A stretch of DNA of 64,000 nucleotides from Spinellus fusiger. Taxonomy: Eukaryota; Mucoromycota; Mucoromycetes; Mucorales; Phycomycetaceae. Position 1 is the first letter of the stretch, and each line of letters starts with the position of its first letter. Shown here in pieces: positions 46,801 to 59,583 of the stretch. The translations under genes were made by a program, and so were the position numbers. A model generated the notes under the pieces. That model was not told where the DNA came from, did no database searches, and saw only the letters and a list, made by a program, of their open reading frames with translations. The DNA lies in assembly GCA_025094145.1 (NCBI GenBank), contig JALLLS010000094.1:59425-123424 (forward strand). Reading direction: 5' to 3'.

Positions 46801-49800
46801 TCAAGAATGCTCAATATTTCCTGTAGTAATGGGATGTATTTCTTTTAACTTTTCTTCATCGTTCTCTTCCGGATCAGAGCCTTCGCTGCTTGTATCAGAA
46901 CCTCTAATATTTCTAATACGATCAAATGTATTCAACACAAGAGATGCATGACGAGTTGGCTTCTGTATTTCTTCTTCCAACTCTCCATCTTCATGCCGAT
47001 TCTCAAAGTCACGACGGCCATAAAATGTACCTACTGAAATATCAGTAGAGTGTTGAGGAGGATGGAAAGGCATATTCCCTTGAAGCGTAGGACTCGTGGC
47101 CACTCGATCCAATTCAATATGCGATTGTGTTACTCCCTGTTGTTCTTGTCGTTCTTGTTCATGGCCAGGGGGCTTCATTGTATCCATTAAAGCAAATGGC
47201 AACGGGATTTCTTTAATGGCACAGTAGGCACCACAATTGTTAAGGTGCTTATCAAATAAAGACATAATAAGGAAAGGGGTTTGTTCATCATTAATTAAAA
47301 CACTAATAGAAAAAACTTACTTCGTTTTCGAGTCGGAAAAAGTTCCATTGTAGACGACGGTAGGCTTCCACCAACGCAAGTATAAAGATAAGAAGTTGAG
47401 GATTCAAAGAAAGGTTTGCTAGATTCAATGTCCATGCAAATCTTAATGCAACATTGATAATCACAGCTACATAATATGTCTATAAAAAGATATATATATA
47501 TGAATAATTAAAGATGAGCTTATTCATATAAACTTACCCATTTATAAAAAACAATGTCATTGCGTAGTAAAAAATGACAACTGTTAGGCTTCAATAACCC
47601 CCAATCCATCTTAATATCCCATACGGAGGTATAGGAAGAATTCACTACACAGGCTATAATCCATACTACTTGCATCCATAATGGAGCTCAAATTGATTAA
47701 AGTTAGTAACATGCCATTAATCTCTCCCTCTCTCCCTTGTTTCTTATTTAATCCACATACAATGAATTCGTCGGATACCAGTGGCCATAGAAGCCATAAT
47801 ACTTGTAACATATTTAAACCCATTTTGTACATGGACACGCTCATTTGAATCCTTAAACCGTCGGATGCATTGAAGTAAGCGCCACCATGGAGGAATGGAA
47901 GCAAGAAATGGAGAGATCCACATTTTCATTACAGAACAGTGATCATCTAAATTATACAGGTAGAGTCATGAGCTGCTTGTTGTTTTTTATAGATATATTC
48001 TCTATTATTGTTGTTACTGTTACTGTTATTGCTATTGCTATTGTTATTGCCATTATCATTGCTATTGTTATTATTATTATTCGAGTTCTTACCAAGACCA
48101 TCCCAGTGCCACTGGTATGCACAAAAAAAATACGAGATTGTCCAGAATGAATACACCAAACTATTAAGCTCATCTGCAATAAAGAAATCCCTAAATTCAA
48201 CTGAATAGAAAAAGCTGAAAAAGATGCGTGCCTGAAATCAAATACTGTTATTCATAACATCAAAATAGTTTGGATTTTTTTGTTACCAATGTCACTCCTA
48301 GCCATTTTCGTGCTGAATAGTACATTATTTTAAATGGACAAAAGGCAATAGACAACAATATCGACAGTAGTATGAGAGGGTAAAGTTCAGAAGATATAGT
48401 GGGTGTAAAACTATCTGAAAAATCAATGTACATGATAGCTGATAAAATAAGAAGCATAAAAGCAGGTAACTATAAGAAAAATGTAAGAAAAATGGTTACT
48501 TTCTCTCTTCTTCCTATTCTTCATCTTTACTTACCTCTGCAAACTGGTCATGTCCAAGATTATTACGTGGATTAAGCTCAAAAATAAACTTGTAATTGAC
48601 TCTGGATTGATGCCAGACAAGCACATTTACAGCAAATCCAAGGCAAAATAAAATTGGCAGAGCAAAACAAGAGTAGATTTGAAGATTGTATTCAATATTT
48701 GAGTTTGGTTGAGTTTTTAGTTTTTCAGAGACTGTAGATTGTTTAAAAATAAAAAAGAATTGGTGAGTATGATATAGACAGGATCTATCATCATATACCT
48801 AATAGATACACTTGATGAAACAAAGCTGCGGATACTCCAAGATAGAAGCCAGTTCTCCAGGTGGTAGCAGTATAACTCTATATAGTATAATCAGTAGTTA
48901 GGTTTTGTTCTTTTGTCAACTCTATTTCTACTGTGAAATTACTTGATTCTTTTCAACTACTCGAAGCTTTGTCATGGCTCCTCTACGGTGACCATCTGCG
49001 AATTCTGTTACAAACAAATTCTAAAATAGAGTACATTTTAGTGCTTAGATTAGTGTATTCATCAGCTACTACATGTGATGTTCATACTTCTGTAACACGT
49101 ATTATGTCGTCAAGGTCCTTTGATATAATCCAGTGATAATATTTCACTTTTTGCATATACAAACCACTTGCCCTCCAACCAGCCATCTAAAGCAAAATAT
49201 GTAGATGTATGAATGTATTTATTAGAAAAAAACGCATTTTTCTTTTCTTTCAATTTACCTTGTCGAACTTTTTCAATATTTTTCTGAACCCTATTTGATT
49301 CAAATGCTTATATAAACCACATCAGTATTTTATTCTAATTGGTATTGATGATTAAATACACTTACTCGGTAAGATTTCAAAAGTTCCAGGCTTCTATAAT
49401 ACTCTGTAAATGCCTTTTTAATCTACTTCTGGCCACCTGAAGTTCATAAACAAGCGTACAATATTATTACTCGTGAAATAAAACATGAATTTTCTCTTTC
49501 TCTTCTTTTATCTCTCATTTTATTACTTACACGATGGCTCATTTGGTGATCATATTTTACAGACAACGGAAGACATTCTACATCCATCTTTCCACAAGGC
49601 CTATTTCTAATCCAATTTAACGGATTCAGCTTTCTTTCGGGTGTATGACCTTTATCGTTTATCTAATAATTGTATAAGTGTGTGAATAAATAAGAGTTTT
49701 AGGGTAGGAAATGTCACTTGTAATGATGTAGAAAACCTCTTTTTATCTCCATCATTAGCATTTGTTTATTTATTGCTTACCGGTGCACCAGAGAGCTGTA

Positions 49801-50698
49801 GACCAAACTCTGCAATTAATCGAACTTGAGTCTTAAGGGCCTCCAACTTGGCTTTGGCTTCTGTTTCCTTTTCTATTTGAATTCGTGCTATTAGTGTTGC
49901 TAAAATAGAATGTCTATGCTCATAAAGTAAGTGTTTGACTTACCATTGTAAAATAATGAAATCTTATCAAGATCACTGTCCAGCATATGAAAAAAGGAAC
50001 GTTCAGCGTCATTGGCCTTTAATAGAGCACGGTCTAACACGGAAATAGCTCCAAAGTAGGAAGGAAAATTTTCTATTGAATAATATGGATAGTAAGAATA
50101 ATATGGATAGTAAGAATAATAAAACAAGAAACACACAGGTAAGATTACGCAAGTACATTATCAATAGATCTTCTCACATATTCTTCCTAATGATATTACA
50201 CAAACCCCACCTACTATGCATTGTTCTCATGATAATTACCTGTTCGAAGAGCATTTTGGTTTGAGTCTGGATTACCACGCATAAATCGACTCGAGAGTCT
50301 ACGAAGAATGGGCTGAGAGAGAATAAAAGAGCGCTGGTGTACTGTTGATCTCTTGTCACAAGACAATACTGGATTTTCATAGCAGTGGGTGGTAGAAGGA
50401 ATAAACATATCTTCTTTGTGCGTTTGACTAAAGTTGATCTCTGCATTCCATTCTTGAGGAATACTGCCTTGATCGCAAAGTGTTTGATGGAGTTTATGCG
50501 CCTGTGTCTGTTCATTGGACTTTCTTGTCTAAGAGTAGTGTTGAGAAACTGATTTTTCTATCTCTTTTGTCTATAGAGTATTATAGATCATCCTACTTTT
50601 TCCACTGATTTTAGTTTCTTCTTTAGCCCACTGTAGTCAATGTAGGCTCTTCTCCACTCGGGAATGCTCTCCTGCATCATCTCCTTTGCGAACTTCAT
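46801..50698 (-). CDS. SYG1: SPX-EXS phosphate exporter, Syg1/XPR1-like
   Basis: Seventeen minus-strand exons: 50698-50597, 50528-50240, 50072-49944, 49899-49781, 49662-49531, 49436-49366, 49306-49259, 49186-49088, 49020-48961, 48877-48799, 48731-48535, 48469-48287, 48231-48093, 47946-47761, 47686-47538, 47479-47321, 47247-46801; about 862 aa. The SPX domain starts MKFAKEMMQESIPEWRRAYI and ends HLNQIGFRKILKKFDK. EXS segments are RDFFIADELNSLVYSFWT, PPWWRLLQCIRRF, WDIKMDWGLL and RRLQWNFFRLENEHLNNCGA, followed by an acidic tail. XPR1 exports phosphate and senses inositol pyrophosphates through SPX; yeast Syg1 is less well defined. In exon 6 a run of five A bases would need six to read VARSRLKKAFTEYY; alternatively a downstream acceptor (GTAG before ATTAAAAAG) restores frame while dropping about six residues. 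Confidence 0.88.
48005..48085. repeat. TTATTG/GTTATT microsatellite in an intron
   Basis: A mixed TTGTTACTG/TTATTGCTA tract fills the intron between exons 13 and 14 of the SYG1-like gene. Open frames through it are artefacts. Confidence 0.85.
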
Positions 50699-51861
50699 CT
50701 TTGTTCAGTAGCTAGGTTGATTTAAGCGTCGAATGGATTTCGGTTTCTGTTCGCGGTAATATTTTCGGGAGGATGTTGAAAGAACCAGGTAAGTTTAAAG
50801 ATCGAAAAAAATAACTGTTTTTATATTAGAGAAATGTTGAAATTTAGACGTCTTTATTGAAACATATACACACACCTATGTATACACACCTACGCCACCC
50901 ACGTTTTACTTAATTGAAGACTCGTATTCACAGGTACACACGTCTGTACAAACATAAATACAGAGATAAAAAAAAATAGAAAAACAGAAAAATGAGGAGG
51001 CACTCATTGTATTGACGGGTGTGCTCATGCCCAGTACTCATCATTGTTGGTCATGTCACCGTCTTTTTTTGGGGTTGCTATTGCAAATTCCCTAGTCTGT
51101 AGCTTAACTAATATAAAACACCAAATTTATAATAGAATGGGTATGTTTACAATATAGAAATGTAGTTTGGTCCAGGTTACTGTTGCCATGAGAACAATGG
51201 AAGAGGAACCTTCTTATGCTTGAAATTCAACAGCCGAACCTACAAAAGCTTTGACATGTTTCACAATTATGTTGTTTTCTCTCTCTCTTAATAGAAGGTA
51301 TAGTTTACTTACTATCCATGGTAACAACATGCCTTTTTTTCTTTCTTTCTATATTTATATAATGCTTATCGATTTATAAATAAATAATAATAATGTTTTA
51401 CCTAATAAATTAGTTAGTTGATATTATTTTCCATAGTATAAGGAAGAGTGCAGTAGTGAGATGCTTATGTCGGTAACACGACAAACACGGTTGATCTCTT
51501 GAATAGGTCAAATAAAGATAAGAGCAGAAAATAAAGGATGCAAGAACCATCTAGGCAAAATCACTCGGTCTTTCCCCAAAGGAAAGCTCTGCCTAAATAC
51601 ACACTACCCTTTTCCGTATTTGCTAATGTAAATCATGAATGAATTCTCTTTATTATAAATCACAGTCAAATGATATATTCAAGCTGTTAGACAAAAGACG
51701 AGAACGAGTCAATTTGATGGACCAATGTTAAAGAATAAGGAAATACATCTAAGGTTGAGAAGAAGAATAGGATAATAATAGAAAATTAAGAAGAGCTATA
51801 TAGACATAGAAGGAAAACAAATACACAAATACACAGAGACCAAAGAAAGAATAGAGAGAAC
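50699..51861. other. Intergenic region upstream of the SYG1-like gene
   Basis: Should contain the SYG1-like promoter on the right of its start and the 3' flank of the cyclin gene. AT-rich, with ACACACCTA repeats at 50868-50895 and short homopolymers. No gene supported on either strand. Confidence 0.5.
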
Positions 51862-52722
51862 TTAATAAAGCAGTGGCATCGTGGGCAGAATAAGGGCAAT
51901 GTCAAAGTTAAGATTGCTTAGAAAGGTCGCCATTTCTTCACGATGGATATGAAGATCCCAATGTAAAAAGCAAAGAAATGCAATCTCCATACGTGTGATT
52001 TCTTTAATAGACCAGACATCTCCTGCAGCTCGCACTACTTGCCGGGTCGACAAGCAGTAATCATCATTGTATTTACTTGCTACCAGTAGACTTGCTACAA
52101 AGATACGATGTGCTGCTTCTGGTTCTGCTTTGTAGCCTATACAGAAAAGAGTGAGTGTCGTTCTATATATTTATACATTTCATAGCGTAATGTTTTCTAA
52201 TTTCTGCATTTCTATTATCATTCTACTTGTGTTTTACCTGCAGGAAGACTCTTGCGGAAGCGCTGCACGTACATAAGGGCCATCACGAGATGCACGGGCG
52301 AAATGTTACACTTATCGGTAATCAACTGGATGAAGGGTACAAGATCCGGCAAATGTGTTGATCTACGTTGAATACTCTGGCTTTCTTGCACAGGTAAATT
52401 GGTAGGGAAGTTCGAGGGATAGAGAATAGCATCAAATGAAGAAGAGGCAAAATCTATAAAAGCCGGTGAGCCTGTGTGCTTTTAAATTGAATTGCATTGT
52501 ATTCTATTGTGTTGTATTTGGTAGGATTTGACATGACTTAATTTGATGGGGTTCTATTTTCTTCTATGGACATGTCTACGGTTGTACCAATAAGTCCATA
52601 GACAGAAAGAGAGACAAAGAGACAAAGACAGAGAACAGAAACTCCTCCCTTTCATTACCTATAAATCCAGGCGGTATAGGAAGCTTAGTCAATGTAACAG
52701 GAGCCATGAGTAGTTTAGACAT
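51862..52722 (-). CDS. Pho80-type (PCL) cyclin
   Basis: Three exons on the minus strand, 52722-52659, 52453-52238 and 52136-51862, giving 184 aa. Cyclin-box motifs are visible: LPDLVPFIQLITDKCNISPV, HLVMALMYVQRF, then RIFVASLLVASKYNDDYCLS and IKEITRMEIAFLCFLHWDL, the pattern of Pho80-type cyclins that activate the Pho85 kinase. It is shorter than yeast Pho80 (293 aa), with almost no N- or C-terminal extension. The start MSKLLMAPVT is the only ATG that joins in phase. A CDK partner and a role in phosphate or glycogen signalling are family-based; adjacency to the SPX-EXS gene is suggestive only. Confidence 0.85.
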
Positions 52723-55700
52723 AGTTGAATGTGATGACGAACTGCCAAGTACCCCAAAGAAAAGAGGGAAAAAAAAAGGGAAAAAAGAAAAAAAAAAGAA
52801 AAAAAAAAGAAATTTGGGTGGATGCTAGAGTGAGTATTTATATGAATGTACGAATTATTGGTCTATAAAGCAAATTCAGGTCAGCCGGTGTCTTTACCCT
52901 TGTTGGTGCTTTGAGTCATTAAACTGCAGCCATTTTTCTCCTAAATTATCTTCTACAAATGATTCAAAGCAGAATGCGTCACATGCTTATGAAACGTATC
53001 AAGGTGCCCTTCTTTATGTATCAATGACAAAGCAAGATTGCACTGACATCACTTATGATAGAATTGCTATAAGAAACTCAAGCCTAAGCTATATTAGATG
53101 GCAAAAATGCCAGGATACATTCAAAGCTGAGGAGTCACTATTAGAATACAGCAAAACATAGCAGAACATCATAGACTATAGTAAAGGTGCACTATAAAAC
53201 ACTATAAAACACTTCATTCTACTACCACCAAAGCATAAAATACAATAAAATTGGAATCAATGGATAAGTCTTGTCAGTAGAAATACCAATAATATAGCGT
53301 CTGTTGAGTACAGGTGCTATACATTAAGTAGCCGCTTCCTATACCAGAAGAAGAAAAGAAAAGAAAGAACTGCAGGCCATTTATTATCTTGGACGAGAAC
53401 CTCGCTTTTATTTATATCTCAAATCAATCCTTCTTTCAAGACGCTATCTTTGGAACAAAAGAAAGGGTAAAGTTTGAGCAGAGTGCAGGCTGAACAAAAA
53501 TCAGAATGCTTTTGTTTTCTACATACCTTAAGTTAATTTCAATACTAACCTGTACAGGAAGTGCCCCCGCTTAAACTCTGTATCTCTTTTTCTCATTTCT
53601 CATTTCTCATGTACTTTACAAATGTCGGTCTTTACGAGCATAGGGTCGGGTAAAGATGAGGCCCGACTTACTCTTAATGACTGATTCCAAGCCACATCCT
53701 GTGCAAAGGAAATACAATATCATCAGTTTACACACCTACACCTAAGGACGGTCTGTCTTTAAATGAGTAATACCACATTCCCTTTATGGAATATAGTGCA
53801 TTTCCTTTTTGGACAATTCTACTATCAAAGTATAGTATTTGCAAACTATATTGTTTATGAATAAAACTATCTATTATAATGCTATAGCTCATAACAAAAA
53901 GAGGGGAATGTCAAGACAAATAGTATCTTTCTCTCTATTCTGTTGCATCACACTTTGGCCTACACTTTCCTACAGTTTAAAAGTCAAATAATTCACTAGT
54001 CAATCAACTCACTCTCTTTCTAGTTTTAATTGAAGCCTTGTTTACTATGTCGCTCTCAACCACGAGATTTAAGAAAGAAGAAAACTCTACCTGCACAATC
54101 TACCGAAAAAACACACATTATGAAAGAATGGAGTCTTGAAAAACCACATTGCCACCCACAACATGTAAGATTCATCTCAACTCTAAAAATAATGTTGCTC
54201 ATTCTCTACTTTGAATAGTCCCATGGTTGAGTCTTCTTCTCGGTATTTATCATAGAAATAGAGGCTAGAATAATAAGAACCAGACTCATCATGCTTCATT
54301 GTTATTGTTCATAGATCTCTCCCCCGCCATCACCCCATTGTTCTGTGTGGAAAAAGAGAAAAATAATACATTAGACAATGACCGAGACACTGTCCTTGAG
54401 GCTGAGAAAGTGCTCAAAGAGAACCTTCTTTAGATGTTTATGTGGACAAGATGAAATGTACCACACAAGGATTATCCAGTACAACTATCCAATACGATAT
54501 TCTACCAGCACCAAGCAAGTTTACAAAAAAACAAAAAACAAAAACAAAAACATTTATTAGTAGCACCCTAAAGATACATTTTCTTAATTATCTGAATGAA
54601 GAGATATTGTGTTTTGAATCGCTTGTTCGCTATGAAACGGAGAGATGAGAACAGTACAGCAAGTGCGTTCGAGAACATACACTTGCCCTCTTGGGATGTT
54701 ACTTTTTTTTTCTCCTCTTGGAAGGGATACCTCTACACATACAGTTCAAGATTGACACTAGAAGGTGCTATATTACAATGATCTATTGAATGCTGGAGCC
54801 TAGGTCAATCTGTCTCAGCAGTTAAATAGGTTCTGTGATCAATACACTTTCAACATTGTTATCTACCCCTACTATAAGCTTAAGGATAACACATTATAAG
54901 AGAAAATAACAATGACTGAGTCTTAATGAAGTAGTGATTCTGCTTCTATTTTTTCTTTTTATAGATTTGACTATAATGTTCAATTGAAAAGTCAGCTATT
55001 ATTACCAAAATAGGATGTCCGAGTTTTAAATCCATCATTTAAACATCGATAAGTGTTTTTTCAAACACATCCGTTCATCAGAGGATTATTTATATTTGAT
55101 AGTCCGTTTATTTTCTTCTATATCCAAAACATCTTTAGGTGTGTAAGTGACAGAAACTCTCTTTGCCATCCTACTAAGACATATAAAGACTCTAGCAGCT
55201 TCCCTAATATCTATTAAGATATTTAAAACTGATGATATATTAATCTATTTTATTATGCAAGTGGATCTTTAATAGATTAGAAAGAATCTCATACTAAGAA
55301 TAGATCACCAAAGTATCGCTTTAAATACTACTTTCTACATGACGATTCTATCTATGATCCGTAATACTGCAGCATGTTATCATTTAATGTGAAAAGGTAT
55401 ACTTCTCACAAGAAGAAGAAAAAAGAGAAACAAAGGCAATAGGAAGAATATGACTGTCTTATTACCAGTGTATAGGATTCTTCCTTGTAAGATTTACACT
55501 GCCATGAGGATACACTACACACCCAAAGATTTACAGACAGAGGGTGAGAAAAGGTGCTTAATAGAAGAATGGTTCTCTTCTACTTCTATCCATGCTTCCT
55601 TAGTGTCCATGACTGTAGGAATAGAAAATAAAATAACTCACTTTTAGACATAAATGAGTCAGCTGTTTCTAGTTTCTTTTTTTCTTTTTGCAGTCTATTT

Positions 55701-56185
55701 AAGTGGTCTGCAGCACACGAATTGTTTTACTGATAATGATATCATTGTCCTTATTATTATAGTAAGAAAATAAAATACCTGTGAGTTTGTCTGTTTTCCT
55801 TTGCATAATAAGCTAGTGGTAAGCACCCTTAATAATAATAAAAACGGGGGAGACAACGATTCAAACCAACCCCATACTACTGACCAATGTTAAGTTAAAC
55901 TATGGTACAACCATCATCAGAAAATAGACATAAAAATAAGTGGGGAGGTTTAATACTCCGGTTATAGACTCATCTCATTGAATGCACCTATATTCAAATG
56001 CGATAGAGCCATAAGGTGGGTCACTGTATCCCAGGTTATTAACTTTAGTTGGACTAAAAGAATAAAGTTTTATTGAATATGAAAAAGCCCTGTTCAACAG
56101 ATTCAGTTGCAGAATTAAGTAATAAAGGTTAACATACTCGGGTTACTTTGTGTTTCCAGCTAAAAGACAAGCATTTGTTTCTTTT

Positions 56186-56270
56186 ATAGCATTTCAAGGC
56201 ATTTCAAGGCATTTCAAGGCATTTCAAGGCACCTCATAGCGCCTCATAGCATCTTGTAGCATTTCATGGA
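56186..56270. repeat. GCATTTCAAG tandem repeat
   Basis: Four perfect 10-bp units followed by diverged units (GCACCTCATA, GCGCCTCATA, GCATCTTGTA, GCATTTCATG). No coding potential. Confidence 0.88.
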
Positions 56271-57349
56271 GTCCCAGAGTATCTTCAGAGGTCTGTCACA
56301 GACATCAAGATATTCTTTCTGAGTAGTCAGTAGTGTAGACTACATCACTCAGTCAATTCCTCTAAATAAGAAAATAAAAAAGAAACTTTTGTCCTCTGAT
56401 GGCTCGAATGCACTGCTAGTAGAGAGATGCAGAATATTAAACAAGTCTACCAGAAACCATCGGCTTCTTTTTAATATAAAGTATAAAATATAAAATATAA
56501 AATATCGACTATTTTTTTACCCAACAATAGGTGTAAAAATCATCGTTCATTTCTATTTGTTTACTTTTTATTGGATCTCAGTGGCTGTATCTTTTTCGTT
56601 TATTTTACTCTGCATAAGTGTGATGTGCAATCTATTTCGGTCTTACAATCAAGTAGCACATTCTTTGTAACTTTACGATCTTCCTTAATACAGCCAAAGA
56701 ATAAATGTATTTAAAAACACATTTGTTATAACAGATATATTATTAATGATTTGAATTCTCAAAGAATATCTATAGAATAATAAATAGTATGTAGAAGAGC
56801 GTAGACAACTTGAATAAACAGTATCCTATTCTGATCTAAAGGTTGTTCCCAATACTTTTTTTATTACCTTATACTCTTCCATCTCCTATCTAAACCCTGT
56901 ACAATGAGTACTTTATATTTCTGACTGCTTTATTGGAAGCATGAGATAGCCAGGCCTGGTGATCACTGGCTTAGTTTGTGGTAGCAAGACAATTTGACAA
57001 AATATGCAAATGTCCTAATTTCTAACGTGTATTAAAAAGAGGCTATAAAACATTATGTATATACTTCTTTAGTAGACGGTGGGTGTTTATTCTACTTTCA
57101 AAAGGGAAATTGCAGAGGCATGGTCGCTATGAACCCACCACTTGGTCTGTATAAGAAAAAAGTCCTCTCCATTGTTCTATTATCATGTTATCTTTTCTTT
57201 TCTTTTTACTTCCCGCTGTGTCTCTATTTGTATCAGTGCAAGACAACTATCTTGCCAAGGACAGTATTACCCTTCAAGATCCGTATCTCTATTTCACTGT
57301 AAAGACAATAGGTTCACATTGTTACCTATAGTCTCCTCAATTACCACCA

Positions 57350-57385
57350 TCTCTAAAAGTGTGTCAGTAGTCACACTTTTAGAGA
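57350..57385. repeat. Perfect 14-bp inverted repeat with 8-nt loop
   Basis: TCTCTAAAAGTGTG (57350-57363) and its exact reverse complement (57372-57385) are separated by TCAGTAGT. It lies in gene-free DNA about 200 bp left of element B. No T-run follows, and it is not next to a gene, so terminator function is unlikely. Confidence 0.85.
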
Positions 57386-57590
57386 CTTAAGAGCCTCCTA
57401 CGATCAACCCTTGCCCAGCATTACAGCAGATCTACTCTTTTCTGGATTTTAATTTTACTGAGCTACTGTCTTGTTTCTTTAAACGATAGACAGCCAATCA
57501 AATGCATAGGAACAAGAACAAGAAAACAGTACATTGTCATCTTGGTAGCTTCTATGCACTAGCCATGGTACTGTCTTTGACCTTGATCTA

Positions 57591-58997
57591 CACACCAAGA
57601 GATCTTTAGGATATAAAAGGAAATAGTCAAACTACAATTGTTTAAGAAATAACACAACGATCTGAAAAGGAGCAAAAATAAATTAAGATGTATTCATGTT
57701 AGTTTTTAAACAAATAAAAACTATGTAGACTTACCTGTAAGTATCTGAATCACATAGGAAAACACTTTCGATGTGGTGATATATAATATGAATACAAATA
57801 AGAATATCTATTTTTCTCTACAGAATGGAACTTGTCAGTGAAGACCATTGAAATACTCTTCTGCAATTGTATAGATATTCTTTGATGCATTCACATCTCT
57901 GTCCCAAACAATTCCACAACTTTGGTAAGGGTGAATACTGTTGAAATTCACTAATACTTCGGTGAGGTTATGTGTCCTACAAGTGTGGCAGATCTTGAAA
58001 AGAAAAAGAAAAGAAAAGAAAGTAACTGTTAGAAGAGCCTTTCATATTGAGTGAGAGGTCAATCATGCTTACCCTCGATGTAAAGAACTCATCAACATCA
58101 ACTAGAAGAAGATCTCCACCCTTTTGTCTCTTTTTTCAATGATTGATATAGAATTCTTGGCAAACCAACACAATGACCTTTAAACTTGAGAGCATCTTTT
58201 ACCTTTATTCCTGTGCCATAAGCAATTACAGGTATCTTGGTAGGAGCGTACCCCAATCATTTTAGGTGCCAATACCCCTTTTCAATAATAAAATAATAGT
58301 AAAAAATATTTACTTCGAGATATATTAATGTACTCTCTATGTATGTCGTATTACCCTTGTACTAGCACCTTCTTCTTGCCTTTGCCTTTGTAACGGATTC
58401 ACTGAGTTTATTATAGTAAAAGAATATACAATAGAAACTGACTAACATGTCAGACACAATAAACATACACAAACACTTACCAGATCACAAGTGTTGGCTC
58501 TTATGCCAGACAAAGACAAACAAGTTAAAGAGGGTAGAAGATTCGAAGAACAACAGACAGTGTGTTTGACATGTTTCTATATCCAAGCAGAAGAGAACAA
58601 ATCGAAATTTCACAATTCATTTGCTTAATCAGAACTACCAAAGTAATGCAGACTACAACAACATTCTAGAAAGAAAAGAATTCCTTAAAGAACAGTTGCC
58701 TAGTTACCCGTTGTGCTCAAGTCGTGTTGTGTTCCTGTTCATGTACCCTCTTTGATTTCCCTAGACCAGCCTTTGTACTAATACTCTATTTTTTCCCTGC
58801 TAGAGACCAAACATCTATACATTTATCTCTCTAATGGTCCTGTTGATAACCTTAGTACTCTTTATTACAGATACTTACAAACCTTTGATTTTAAACACAG
58901 ATACATATAATACTGATCCATATAAGGGTAAAACCGCGTTGTGTCTTAAAAGGAAGGATATATCACCGCTTAAAGGCCAGAAAAATCTCCTGGTGTG
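57591..58997. mobile_element. TA-flanked TIR element carrying a Fanzor relic, copy B
   Basis: Second copy of the element at 33584-34985, same orientation, flanked by TA at 57589-57590 and 58998-58999. Ends and interior agree with copy A except for scattered substitutions and small indels (for example an extra CTTGCCTTTGC unit near 58375-58390). Outside the TA/TIR boundary the two loci share only a few bases, which marks the insertion points. Confidence 0.85.
57835..58245 (-). pseudogene. Fanzor C-terminal relic in element B
   Basis: As in copy A: PTKIPVIAYGTGIKVKDAL, a frameshift before DLLLVDVDEFFTSR, an intron, then ICHTCRTHNLTEVLVNFNS and SCGIVWDRDVNASKNIY, stop at 57835. The segment after the zinc-ribbon CxxC (RTHNLTEV) looks closer to Fanzor consensus than the copy A version. 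The AYGTG substitution at RuvC-I and the frameshift are shared, so they predate the split of the copies. Confidence 0.75.
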
Positions 58998-58999
58998 TA

Positions 59000-59583
59000 G
59001 AGGAAATCCTGACAGTTGCAGGAGGGAGTAAACAAAGGCTGGTATCTATGAATAGTCTATTCTAATAAACAATTGGCTTTTCATTCTAGTGGTGTTTAGT
59101 GTATTTACAAAGAGCTCTAGTATTATTACTATTAGTATTATCACTGATGATATTTATCACAATATAATTTGAACATATTATAGATTACTCTTGAATCATA
59201 GACTTTAAACACTCTGTTGGACAAGTGGACATATTTTTATGTTGACAAGGCAGTTTCTGTTGAGGAAGATACAATAAACTTGACTGAAATAATAGGCTAA
59301 TCTCTCATTTGAAGAAAGAAAAGAAAAACATTTTATCCATTTGAAAAACTCGTGAATAATTAGTGAATATAGTGTGTCTTATCCCATATGGATTCTTAGC
59401 CAATCATTTCTTAATTTGCATTGAAAAAAAAAATTGTTATTGATCATTGACTGCTCTTCCGAGGTGGATTTCAAAAGAAAGAAAAAAAAAGAAAAAAAAA
59501 TCAGTTCAAGTGAGACAGACCGAGAAAAGAGAGTCTGTGTTTTTCTTCTTTACTCTGTTTTTCAATTGTTATTATTAGTCGCT
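59000..59583. other. PUS7 upstream region
   Basis: AT-rich, no gene. An open frame continuous with PUS7 reaches back to 59434, but its translation across an A-rich run (59475-59500) is low complexity; the ATG at 59584 follows a T/C-rich stretch and is preferred. Confidence 0.55.

Larger units (their letters stand above)
52723..57588. other. Gene-poor AT-rich region
   Basis: About 4.9 kb without a supportable exon. A-rich tract AAAAAAGGG/AAAAAAGAAA at 52760-52812. A tandem GCATTTCAAG array lies at 56188-56230, merging into GCCTCATAG units. A TATAAAATA array lies at 56478-56505. A 14-bp perfect inverted repeat at 57350-57385 is listed separately. Short frames at 54030, 54378 and 57120 show no motif. 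Confidence 0.5.

Noticed and set aside
54030..54781. Overlapping short frames of 60-68 codons
   Set aside because: No motif, no splice-consistent continuation and AT-driven composition.
55135..55530. Possible third TA-flanked element between TTTAGGTGTGTA (55137) and TACACACCCAAAG (55512)
   Set aside because: The two end-like motifs face the wrong way for an element between them, and no interior similarity to copies A or B exists.
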